7,560 bases of DNA, from assembly GCA_902385025.1 (NCBI GenBank), contig CABMDX010000351.1, positions 1 through 7,560 on the forward strand. Direction: 5' to 3'. The position numbers and the translations under genes were made by a program. Under the pieces are notes generated by a model. That model was not told where the DNA came from, ran no database searches, and saw only the letters and a program-made list of their open reading frames with translations. This DNA comes from an uncultured archaeon. GTDB taxonomy: Archaea; Halobacteriota; Methanosarcinia; Methanotrichales; Methanotrichaceae. Below are positions 1 to 5,236 of this stretch, in pieces (positions within the stretch are counted from its first letter, which is position 1; each line of letters opens with the position of its first letter).

Positions 1-184
1 ATGTTTGCCGAGTACATCTCTGCTGCCTTGGAATGGGCCGAATATGAGATAATGGAAGATGAAGAGCCTGAGCCCTATTATGCTCACATACCGATCTCCC
101 CGGTATATGGGCAACTGGAAAATTTTTGAGGATTGCCGCAATGAACTTATATCTGTCATCAAGGGCTGGATTGCTTTAAAATAG
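1..184 (+). pseudogene. HicB-like antitoxin, frameshifted remnant
   Basis: The ATG at base 1 opens a 42-codon frame that stops at TGA 127-129. It begins MFAEYISAALEWAEYEI and has the look of small single-domain HicB-family antitoxins: a short N-terminal strand and helix, an acidic stretch, then a YYAHIP strand. If one T is dropped from the T5 run at 123-127, the frame continues as LENFEDCRNELISVIKGWIALK and ends at TAG 182-184. That restores the family's usual (L/F)EECR..L..VI.GWIAL ending. The two halves therefore form one gene of about 60 codons with a +1 base shift. It also stops a little before the usual short C-terminal tail. The start is uncertain because the window begins exactly here. 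HicB proteins normally neutralise a HicA mRNA interferase; no HicA partner is visible, and it could lie upstream of the window. Family assignment is by pattern only. Confidence 0.55.
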
Positions 185-222
185 GCCCTTGCTTCACCCT
201 GCGTCATTATTTTAGCAAGGGC
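185..222. repeat. Perfect 9-bp inverted repeat (hairpin)
   Basis: GCCCTTGCT (185-193) and AGCAAGGGC (214-222) are exact inverted copies separated by 20 bases, starting directly after the stop of the HicB remnant. The loop ends in a T-rich patch (TTATTTT) but no T-run follows the 3' arm, so it is not a typical terminator. It could be an RNA hairpin, or a scar of a small mobile element. The rest of 223-286 shows nothing recognisable. Confidence 0.5.
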
Positions 223-286
223 AGAAGGATTGCTTCAGCTTTCTACTCAAATCGTTCTTAAGCATCCTTTATTGCCATTGATTAAA

Positions 287-376
287 CGTCCCGACCGGGA
301 TTCGAACCCGGGTTGAAGGCTGGCTGCGCATATTTAGCTCCGCAGGCCTCCGGGATGTCCACTACCCCATCGGGAC
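287..376 (-). tRNA. tRNA-Arg(GCG) with an 18-nt intron
   Basis: On the minus strand the ends pair as a 7-bp acceptor stem, GTCCCGA with TCGGGAC, followed by discriminator G at 287; no CCA is encoded. The D stem is GGGT/TCCC (T13-T22 unpaired). The anticodon stem is GAGGC/GCCTT. The T arm is CCGGG-TTCGAAT-CCCGG. The anticodon loop carries 25 nt instead of 7. Removing 18 nt (322-339) leaves loop CTGCGGA, anticodon GCG, which reads arginine CGC and CGU codons. The mature tRNA would be 72 nt with a 4-nt variable loop. The gene lies 29 bases downstream of the uppS-type stop codon, on the same strand. Confidence 0.93.
322..339 (-). other. tRNA-Arg intron at position 37/38, bulge-helix-bulge
   Basis: The intron reads AGCTAAATATGCGCAGCC on the minus strand. 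CTGC in the anticodon loop pairs with GCAG in the intron to give a 4-bp central helix. It is flanked by two 3-nt bulges, GGA and CCA. Cutting each bulge after its second base gives exactly this intron. This is the canonical archaeal bulge-helix-bulge substrate of the tRNA splicing endonuclease, at the most common position, one base 3' of the anticodon. Confidence 0.85.
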
Positions 377-400
377 AAACAACCGAGATGGCATGCTCCA

Positions 401-410
401 GGTAATTAAG
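401..410 (-). promoter_or_regulatory. Possible TATA box of tRNA-Arg
   Basis: The minus strand reads CTTAATTACC here, 25-34 bases upstream of the first tRNA base, which is the right distance for an archaeal TATA element. It overlaps the TAA stop (406-408) of the upstream gene, so the tRNA may instead be cotranscribed with it. The match to the TTTAAATA consensus is only partial. Confidence 0.35.
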
Positions 411-1191
411 CCTGTTGGCCTGACGCCCTGTTCTGCGCGGTCCGGATAGCACGCAGAAAATCGATCTTGCGAAATTCAGGCCAATAGGGCGCGCAGAAAT
501 ATGCGGCACACTCATTGCCATTAGCCTGCCAGGGCAGGAAGTTGGATGTGCGAGTGTCTCCGCCTGTCCTGATGATCAGATCAACTTTTGGCACCGGCGA
601 GCCGTTCTGAGGATAGAGATGCCGGGCGATGAGACCCTCATCCACATCATTCGCCCGGATCCGGCCTGCTTTCACCTGCTCTGCCAGGGAGCGCGCAGCA
701 TCCAGCAGCTCGCGCTGGCCGCCATATGCCAGAGCCACATTGAGGAACATCCTGCTGTAATTATGTGTGGCCTCTTCTGTGCGGCGGATCTCTTCTTGCA
801 GATCCTGCGGCAGCATCTCCACCCTTCCGATGGCCCGCACGCAAACCTTATTGGCGTGAATTTTTTTAGAGTTTTTTAGGTCAATGAACTTCTTCTTAAT
901 CAGATCGAATAGATAACGCTTCTCCTATTCATCTCTTCCAAAGTTCTCAGTGGAGAAAGCATAAAGCGTGAGGTGCTTGACTCCCACTTCCAGGCACCAG
1001 TCCGGGACCTTCTCCGAGGTCTCTGCACCCATTCTGTGCCCCAGGAGCTTGGATAGGCCCCTTTGCCTGGCGTATCTTCTGTTGCCATCCTGAATGATGG
1101 CCACATGATACACAGCGCCGCCTGCCAGAATCTGAGCCTTGAGGAGACGCTCATAAAATGAATATGCCGGATTTCTGAGGCCGAAACTCAT
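406..1191 (-). pseudogene. uppS: cis-Prenyltransferase (polyprenyl diphosphate synthase, UppS family), one in-frame TAG
   Basis: Enzymes of this family condense isopentenyl diphosphate with an allylic primer in cis to make long polyprenyl diphosphates. In archaea these feed the dolichol-type lipid carrier used for glycosylation. The frame from ATG 1191 to TAA 406-408 is 261 codons, a normal archaeal length. Family motifs run in order: VAIIQDGNRRYARQRGL (about 30-46, catalytic Asp35, though the usual IIMDGNRR Met is Gln), GHRMGAE (51-57), LTLYAFSTENF (74-84), then late in the protein RTGGD, SNFLPWQ and WPEFRKIDF. At codon 89 (925-927) there is a TAG between RDE and EKRYLFDL, with the same frame continuing on both sides. 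Relatives typically have an acidic residue there, so a GAG-to-TAG change is the simplest reading. A GTG at 840 is internal and would lack the active site. Either a sequence error, a true nonsense mutation or readthrough; the family call is firm. Confidence 0.85.
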
Positions 1192-1216
1192 TCAAATTAT
1201 TCGCTTCGCGCATTAG

Positions 1217-1224
1217 TATTTAAA
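1217..1224 (-). promoter_or_regulatory. TATA box of the cis-prenyltransferase gene
   Basis: The minus strand reads TTTAAATA, the exact archaeal TATA consensus. Its centre is about 29 bases upstream of ATG 1191. Transcription would start within a few bases of the ATG, giving a leaderless or nearly leaderless mRNA. In agreement, no Shine-Dalgarno sequence precedes this ATG (upstream bases read GCGAATAATTTGA). Confidence 0.7.
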
Positions 1225-1278
1225 CAATTCCTTTCCGGCGGACGAAATTGAGGGCGTCTTCTCCCGACTAAGGGTAAG

Positions 1279-1290
1279 ATACTAATATCT
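1279..1290 (+). promoter_or_regulatory. Possible TATA box of tRNA-Val
   Basis: GATACTAATATC lies 24-35 bases upstream of the first base of tRNA-Val, the expected archaeal distance. It is AT-rich within a mixed background but only loosely matches TTTAAATA. Confidence 0.4.
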
Positions 1291-1313
1291 GATGCCCTAC
1301 TTGCTTACTCCGA

Positions 1314-1387
1314 GGGCCTGTGGTCTAGCTGGTTATGACATCGCCTTCACACGGCGGGGATCACGCGTTCGAATCGCGTCGGGCCCA
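1314..1387 (+). tRNA. tRNA-Val(CAC)
   Basis: A complete 74-nt cloverleaf without intron. The acceptor stem is GGGCCTG/CGGGCCC with one T-G wobble, and the discriminator is A at 1387. The D arm is GTCT-AGCTGGTTA-TGAC. The anticodon stem is TCGCC/GGCGG with loop TTCACAC, giving anticodon CAC, which reads valine GTG. The variable loop is GGATC and the T arm ACGCG-TTCGAAT-CGCGT. No CCA is encoded. A T5 run at 1430-1434 may help terminate it. Confidence 0.96.
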
Positions 1388-1469
1388 TAATCCCTCGGGT
1401 CGACACAAGCTTTAACTATCTAAGAGTGGTTTTTAATGGATCGAGGGCGCAGAGAGAAAGCTTTGGCTC

Positions 1470-1519
1470 CTCGGGGCAGAGGATTTGCCTGACCAGGAAT
1501 ACGATTAAAGGCCCCGGAG
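1470..1519 (+). other. Possible hairpin upstream of aIF1A
   Basis: CTCGGGGC (1470-1477) can pair with GCCCCGGAG (1511-1519), giving eight base pairs with one bulged G around a 33-nt loop. It sits between tRNA-Val and the aIF1A operon. The best promoter candidate lies downstream of it, so it may not be in the mRNA at all. The remainder of 1388-1563 shows no gene. Confidence 0.2.
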
Positions 1520-1523
1520 ATTC

Positions 1524-1532
1524 AATTTATCT
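1524..1532 (+). promoter_or_regulatory. Probable TATA box of the aIF1A operon
   Basis: AATTTATCT lies in an AT-rich stretch with its centre about 25 bases upstream of the Shine-Dalgarno sequence at 1553-1560. Transcription would start at about 1552-1556, leaving a very short leader made of little more than the ribosome binding site. Confidence 0.4.
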
Positions 1533-1552
1533 GATGTCCATAATTATTATTT

Positions 1553-1560
1553 GAGGTGAT
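1553..1560 (+). promoter_or_regulatory. Ribosome binding site that fixes the aIF1A CTG start
   Basis: GAGGTGAT matches eight bases of the archaeal Shine-Dalgarno consensus GGAGGTGAT. Three bases (AAG) separate it from CTG 1564, the normal archaeal geometry. No ATG, GTG or TTG in the aIF1A frame lies between the upstream in-frame TGA (1552-1554) and GTG 1657. Confidence 0.7.
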
Positions 1561-1563
1561 AAG

Positions 1564-1887
1564 CTGTATAATAGAGGTCATGGTAGGGAAGAAGAAGGAG
1601 CCGTAATAACCAGGGTCCGTCTTCCCCGCAAACAGGATAGAGAGATATTTGGTCATGTGGAAAGTTTGCTTGGGTCCAATCGCATAAAGGTCAGAGGCAT
1701 CGACGGCATAACCAGGATGGCTCGCATTCCTGGCAAGATGAAAAAGAGGATCTGGATCCGAGAGGGCGATGTGGTCATAATCATTCCCTGGGATTTCCAG
1801 AATGAGAAGGCAGATGTTGTCTGGAGATATACAGGACCCCAGGTAGATTGGCTGCAGCGCAAGGGGTTCCTTAAAGGCACTTCTTGA
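1564..1887 (+). CDS. eif1a: Translation initiation factor aIF1A, apparent CTG start
   Basis: aIF1A is the archaeal counterpart of eIF1A and bacterial IF1. It binds the A site of the small ribosomal subunit during initiation. The 107-residue product has a charged N-terminal tail (REEEGAVITRVRLPRK, 8-23) and an S1-like OB fold (about 27-85) with the family signatures RIPGKMKKRIWIREGDVV (54-71) and PWDFQNEKADVVWRY (75-89). The C-terminal end, QVDWLQRKGFL, is typical of archaeal members. The only standard start codon in frame is GTG 1657, codon 32, and it would delete the conserved RVRLPRK strand. CTG 1564, with GAGGTGAT just upstream, is therefore the best start, unless the base is an error for ATG. 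It is first of three genes; RIO1 begins 10 bases after its TGA. An ATG at 1580 in another frame gives only eight codons. Confidence 0.9.
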   Translation: MYNRGHGREEEGAVITRVRLPRKQDREIFGHVESLLGSNRIKVRGIDGITRMARIPGKMKKRIWIREGDVVIIIPWDFQNEKADVVWRYTGPQVDWLQRKGFLKGTS

Positions 1888-1900
1888 AAGGCACTTCATG
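1873..1900 (+). repeat. 14-bp tandem repeat at the aIF1A/RIO1 junction
   Basis: AAAGGCACTTCTTG (1873-1886) is followed immediately by AAAGGCACTTCATG (1887-1900), 13 of 14 bases identical. The first copy codes the aIF1A C-terminus. The TGA stop is formed across the boundary, and the second copy supplies the AAAGG and the ATG of RIO1. Confidence 0.85.
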
Positions 1901-2698
1901 AGCAGGCGCACCAAGGCAGAGGATTTCGACACTCAAATCGATGTTCTTCGCACCAGGATAAAGGACTCGGATGATTTGAATGTCCAGGATGCCGTATTTG
2001 ACCGTCGCACCCTGATGGATCTTTATAGCCTGGCGAGCAAAGGCGTTATCGATGCGCTGGGAGGATCGGTTTGCACCGGCAAAGAGGCAAACATCTTCCG
2101 GGCGCTTGGGGGCGAAAAAGAGCTGGCCCTCAAGATTTATCGCATATCCACCAGCAACTTCACAGCCATGCAAGACTATCTGCATGGGGATCCCAGATTT
2201 GGGAGCGTGAGGGGCACAAAGAGAGCAATAGTCGCCGCCTGGACCCGGAAGGAATTTCGAAATCTGACAAGGGCAGAAGAGTCAGGCGTACGCGTGCCGC
2301 ACCCAATTGCCATGAAGGAAAATATCCTGGTCATGGAGCTGGTGGGACATGGAGAGCATGTTGCGCCACCGCTAAAGGATGTGGAGCTGGAACCAGAGGA
2401 AGCAAAGCACATTTATGAAAAGCTTGTGGAGTATATGTCCGTGCTCTACAACCGTGCCGGGCTCGTCCATGCAGACCTGAGCGAATTCAACATTCTTTAT
2501 GATCAGGGCGAGCCAGTAATAATCGACATGGGACAGTCGGTCACGCTTGACCACCCCATGGCCAGAAAGTTCCTGGAGCGCGATATAGCCAATATAGCTC
2601 ATTACTTCAAGAAAAAGTACAATATAGGCTCGCCAGAAGAGATCTGGGCGAGGATTCGAAGGGATAAAGAGTTAGCAGATCAACAGAAAGGAGGCTGA
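1898..2698 (+). CDS. rio1: RIO1-type atypical serine/threonine protein kinase
   Basis: RIO1 kinases/ATPases act late in small ribosomal subunit maturation. The 266-residue product has the RIO layout: an N-terminal extension and helices (1-55), a nucleotide loop SVCTGKEANIF (57-67), phosphate-anchoring Lys79 in LALKIYR, the RIO flexible segment (about 84-118), hinge MELVG (146-150), catalytic loop HADLSEFN (191-198, Asp193 and Asn198), and metal-binding IIDMGQSV (208-215, Asp210). The tail DIANIAHYFKKKY is typical of RIO1 rather than RIO2, which carries a winged-helix N-terminus not seen here. The ATG at 1898 has only a weak AAAGG upstream, so translation probably depends on coupling to aIF1A. 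The length is normal and all catalytic residues are present. The downstream KH gene starts six bases after the TGA stop. Confidence 0.95.
   Translation: MSRRTKAEDFDTQIDVLRTRIKDSDDLNVQDAVFDRRTLMDLYSLASKGVIDALGGSVCTGKEANIFRALGGEKELALKIYRISTSNFTAMQDYLHGDPRFGSVRGTKRAIVAAWTRKEFRNLTRAEESGVRVPHPIAMKENILVMELVGHGEHVAPPLKDVELEPEEAKHIYEKLVEYMSVLYNRAGLVHADLSEFNILYDQGEPVIIDMGQSVTLDHPMARKFLERDIANIAHYFKKKYNIGSPEEIWARIRRDKELADQQKGG
2690..2694 (+). promoter_or_regulatory. Ribosome binding site supporting the KH gene's TTG start
   Basis: GGAGG lies inside the last codons of RIO1, nine bases before TTG 2704. It supports this unusual start codon. The next in-frame ATG, at 2761, would remove the first KH GxxG loop. 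Confidence 0.65.
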
Positions 2699-2703
2699 TT
2701 CAA

Positions 2704-3246
2704 TTGGATATCAAGATTCCAGAGGAACGTATTGGTGTACTTGTGGGTCCTGGCGGGTCCATGAAGCACCTCATCGAAGAGAAGACCAAGACCACTCTTG
2801 AGATTGACAGCGAGACCGGTTCGGTCGCAATCGCATCTGCCGAAGATCCCTTGCAGGGCCTGAGAGTTCTGGACCTGGTGAAGGCCATTGGCAGGGGATT
2901 CTCACCAGAGAGAGCCCTGACCATATTGGATGATGAGATGCTGATGCTCGATGTGCTCGACCTCTCCAAGATGGTGGGCACACAAAGCGACATGGCCCGC
3001 ATCAAGGGTCGCATCATCGGCAAGGATGGGAGATCGCGCGAGATCATGGAGCGGCTTTCCGGCGCCAAGGTCTCGGTTTACGGCAAAACTGTAGCTATCC
3101 TGGGCTATCCTGAGCAAATCAGGGTTGCAAGAACGGCCATCGAGATGCTTCTGGATGGCGCGCCGCATGGAAACGTCTACAGCTTCCTGGAAAAGAAGCA
3201 TCAAGAGCTGATCAGGGAAGAGCTGAAAGATCAGAATGTGCTATGA
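2704..3246 (+). CDS. Two-KH-domain RNA-binding protein, Dim2/Pno1-like
   Basis: The 180-residue product starts at TTG with MDIKIPEERIGVLVGPGG. It contains two KH folds. The first has its GxxG loop as GPGG (15-18); the second has GKDG (106-109) within IKGRIIGKDGRSREIMERLSG. The end, HGNVYSFLEKKHQEL, is the conserved tail of archaeal Dim2/Pno1 (Krr1-like) proteins. Eukaryotic Dim2/Pno1 binds near the 3' end of small-subunit rRNA and recruits processing and methylation factors; the archaeal protein is thought to bind the 16S 3' end and also interact with aIF2 alpha. Its place directly behind RIO1 and aIF1A fits a small-subunit biogenesis and initiation operon, an arrangement often seen in archaea. 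The length is normal and no lesion is visible. A hairpin and T9 terminator starts 32 bases after the stop. Confidence 0.93.
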   Translation: MDIKIPEERIGVLVGPGGSMKHLIEEKTKTTLEIDSETGSVAIASAEDPLQGLRVLDLVKAIGRGFSPERALTILDDEMLMLDVLDLSKMVGTQSDMARIKGRIIGKDGRSREIMERLSGAKVSVYGKTVAILGYPEQIRVARTAIEMLLDGAPHGNVYSFLEKKHQELIREELKDQNVL

Positions 3247-3278
3247 GCACAGATATTGAACTCTAGATAATTTATCCG

Positions 3279-3317
3279 GGCGAGAGTGCATGATCTCGCC
3301 AAAGCATCTTTTTTTTT
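3279..3317 (+). terminator. Hairpin plus T9 terminator of the aIF1A-RIO1-KH operon
   Basis: GGCGAGA (3279-3285) pairs perfectly with TCTCGCC (3294-3300) around an 8-nt loop. A T9 run at 3309-3317 follows. Archaeal termination mainly needs the T-run; the added hairpin makes this resemble a bacterial intrinsic terminator. Confidence 0.75.
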
Positions 3318-3364
3318 CTTCACCTTTTGACGGTCCATCCTTGCTTGTTCTCTGTTAGCAATTC

Positions 3365-3372
3365 TTATATAT
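3365..3372 (+). promoter_or_regulatory. TATA box of the NikK-like gene
   Basis: TTATATAT lies about 26 bases upstream of the Shine-Dalgarno GAGG at 3395-3398, which is eight bases before GTG 3407. Transcription probably starts near 3390-3395, giving a very short leader. Confidence 0.6.
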
Positions 3373-3406
3373 TTCGTATTACTAATGACATATTGAGGTT
3401 GTATAA

Positions 3407-4287
3407 GTGAGACTAATATTAACAAGCATGCTTGTGCTAATACTACTATGTTCAGCAACCGTGAACGCTCATGAGACTATCCTCCGTCCCATCTCAGGTT
3501 GGGCTGAAAGGGGGATACCGTCATCGTCCCAATCGGAAGCGGCCATAATACCACATCCACAGAGCTTCCGGCGGGCTTTCTCTATGTGCGAGCCATAAGC
3601 CAGGCAGGGACTGTTATAAACCACACTCTGGATGAGAAGACGCCCACCTTCGGCTTTTGGAAGCTCTATGACTTCGATGTGGATGAAAGCGGGCTGTATG
3701 CCCTGGACGTTTTCCATAATGAAGGCTCCTGGACCCACTTCATCACTAATCCTCCGGCTAAAGGCTACTGGGAGCATAAATCGGCAGAAGAAATCAACTG
3801 GACTGAGCTGAATATCACCGGCTGGGCCAATGACTGGTATGTAGAGCGATCCTATCCGAAACTCTGCTACACCAAGGCCTTCATAGCTGCAAGTGGCGCA
3901 GACTTCAGCGGCGCATCCAAGCCCCTGGGCCAAGTGCTGGAAATTGTGCCTCTGGACAATATCACAACTGTGGGCAAAGGGGATTTCCAGTTCCAATTGC
4001 TCTTCAATGGAAAGCCATTCGACAACATGACCGTGACGGCCGAGCGCATCGGCAATGATACACAATTCGAAAAGGTGACAGACAAAGAAGGCAAGGTGAA
4101 GCTGAATCTTTTCGATCCGGCTGAGACCACAGAATGGCTAATCCAGGCAGATACTGGCATGGACCCGCGCGTGGTTGTGGCCAAGGATCTTCCACGAGGC
4201 AAGGACTCCAAAGAGAAGAGCTTCGTGGGACCTGTCTACCGCACGTCTCTGACTCTGAGAAACGACTACATCAAGAGGGAAGAGTGA
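3407..4287 (+). pseudogene. Secreted DUF4198/COG5266 metal-uptake protein (NikK-like), one-base frameshift
   Basis: COG5266 proteins are extracytoplasmic partners of ECF nickel/cobalt transporters (NikK in the NikKLMQO type). The GTG at 3407, with GAGG upstream, begins a 21-residue signal peptide ending SATVNA, so mature protein would start HETILRP. After codon AGG the frame is lost. Adding one G to the G5 run at 3510-3514 restores GWAERGDTVIVPIGSGH and joins it to the long downstream frame, ending at TGA 4285-4287. The restored protein has 293 residues, a usual length, with no second membrane segment, so it is probably free outside the membrane. It carries seven N-x-S/T sequons (N48, N72, N131, N136, N185, N207, N217) and several His (22, 47, 73, 104, 111, 124). 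It converges with the ECF operon, 118 bases from the cbiO stop. Family by pattern; the nickel role is inferred from the neighbours. Confidence 0.75.
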
Positions 4288-4327
4288 GATAGCGAATTTT
4301 ACAGGGTGAGAGTTAATTTTTGCATTT

Positions 4328-4365
4328 TGCTGCTTGCACAGATGCGCAGCATTTTTTCTTTTTTT
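4328..4365 (+). terminator. Hairpin plus T-run terminator of the NikK-like gene
   Basis: TGCTGC (4328-4333) pairs with GCAGCA (4346-4351) around a 12-nt loop. It is followed by T6-C-T7 (4352-4365). A second T6 lies near 4391. On the minus strand the hairpin is not followed by T, so it would not terminate the convergent ECF operon. Confidence 0.7.
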
Positions 4366-4405
4366 AAGGGCTATACACGAAGAGATCCCCTTTTTTGGCC
4401 CATCT

Positions 4406-5236
4406 TTATTTTCTCGTAAATGATATTTCATCTAATGCGGCTTTTGCCTCAGATTTGATGAAGGGCGTCTGCCCATCAAATCTGCCCTCATCTCTCAGCT
4501 CCTCAAAGAGATCGGCAAAGAGTGGCATCTCCAATCCCTGCTCCTGAAGCAGTTCTCGCTCTCGCATGATCTCCCTGGTCTTCCCCATAGCGATCACCTC
4601 TCGATTGAGAAGGAGAACCTCATCTGCCAGAAGGGGCACGAGATTGACATCATGGGTGGAGAGAATGATGGTGACACCACTCTTATGAAGATCATTTAAG
4701 AGCGCCACAACATCCCTTCTGGACCTTGGGTCCAGATTGGAGGTGGGCTCGTCCAAAACCAAAATCTTTGGCCGCATGGAGAGAGCTGTAGCAAGAGCTG
4801 CTCTCTTCTTTTGTCCGAAGCTCAGGGACTGGGGAGAGCGCTCTTCCAGCCCCGCCAGCCCCACAACCTGCAGGGCCCAGGAGACATTTTTCTCTACCTC
4901 CTCATCGGACTGGCCCAGGTTTCTGGGACCAAAGGCTACATCCTCCCAGAGGCTGGGCATGATGAGCTGATCATCAGGGTCCTGAAATACCATTCCCACA
5001 TTCCTTCGAATCCAGAGAAGATTCTCCTTGGCAACCTCATGTCCCAGGATCCGAACCGATCCCGTTCCGGAAATCAGGCCGTTAAAATGAAGCAGCAGTG
5101 TGGACTTTCCTGCTCCATTTGGCCCAAGCAGCGCCAGCGAGCCGCCCCGCACCAGACGGAAAGAAACGCTCTGCAGGGCAATAGTTCCCTCGGAATAGCT
5201 ATAGCTGAGATTCTCGACATCTACTGCATAGTCCAT
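4406..5236 (-). CDS. cbiO: ECF transporter ATPase CbiO/NikO
   Basis: This is the ATP-hydrolysing subunit of an energy-coupling-factor nickel/cobalt importer, acting at the cytoplasmic face with CbiQ. The 276-residue product has every ABC motif: Walker A GPNGAGKST (38-46), Q-loop Gln85 in VFQDPDDQL, signature LSFGQKKR (138-145, where LSGGQ is usual), Walker B ILVLDEP (158-164) with catalytic Glu163, D-loop NLDP, and switch His195 in STHDVN. The C-terminal segment PLFADLFEELRDEG is typical of CbiO. A strong GGAGGTGA (5241-5248) lies four bases before ATG 5236. The gene overlaps the end of cbiQ by 16 bases, so the two are cotranscribed. The stop is TAA at 4406-4408. Only one ATPase gene is present, so a CbiO homodimer is expected. 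Metal specificity cannot be read from this subunit. Confidence 0.95.
   Translation of the reverse strand: MDYAVDVENLSYSYSEGTIALQSVSFRLVRGGSLALLGPNGAGKSTLLLHFNGLISGTGSVRILGHEVAKENLLWIRRNVGMVFQDPDDQLIMPSLWEDVAFGPRNLGQSDEEVEKNVSWALQVVGLAGLEERSPQSLSFGQKKRAALATALSMRPKILVLDEPTSNLDPRSRRDVVALLNDLHKSGVTIILSTHDVNLVPLLADEVLLLNREVIAMGKTREIMRERELLQEQGLEMPLFADLFEELRDEGRFDGQTPFIKSEAKAALDEISFTRK

Noticed and set aside
406..840. Independent C-terminal gene starting at GTG 840
   Set aside because: It lacks the catalytic N-terminal half and is the same frame as the upstream part, separated only by the TAG.
925..927. Pyrrolysine codon in the cis-prenyltransferase gene
   Set aside because: No PYLIS-like evidence or pyl genes are visible, the enzyme has no known need for pyrrolysine at this site, and cbiQ uses TAG as a genuine stop. 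Kept only as an alternative within the finding.
1392..1447. CCCTCG/CGAGGG inverted repeat behind tRNA-Val
   Set aside because: Only six base pairs separated by 44 bases; likely chance.
1580..1606. Short frame MVGKKKEP starting at ATG 1580 as the true aIF1A N-terminus
   Set aside because: It stops after eight codons and is out of frame; the CTG-started frame gives a continuous, family-like N-terminus.
1657..1887. aIF1A starting at GTG 1657 (76 residues)
   Set aside because: This would remove the conserved RVRLPRK strand of the OB fold, which is present in frame upstream behind a strong ribosome binding site.
3586..4287. Independent cytoplasmic gene starting at GTG 3586
   Set aside because: The frame stays open upstream and continues the domain to the G run, where the signal peptide frame joins. 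It has no ribosome binding site of its own.
4287..4405. Terminator for the cbiM-cbiO operon on the minus strand
   Set aside because: The shared hairpin is followed by A-rich sequence on the minus strand, with no T-run.
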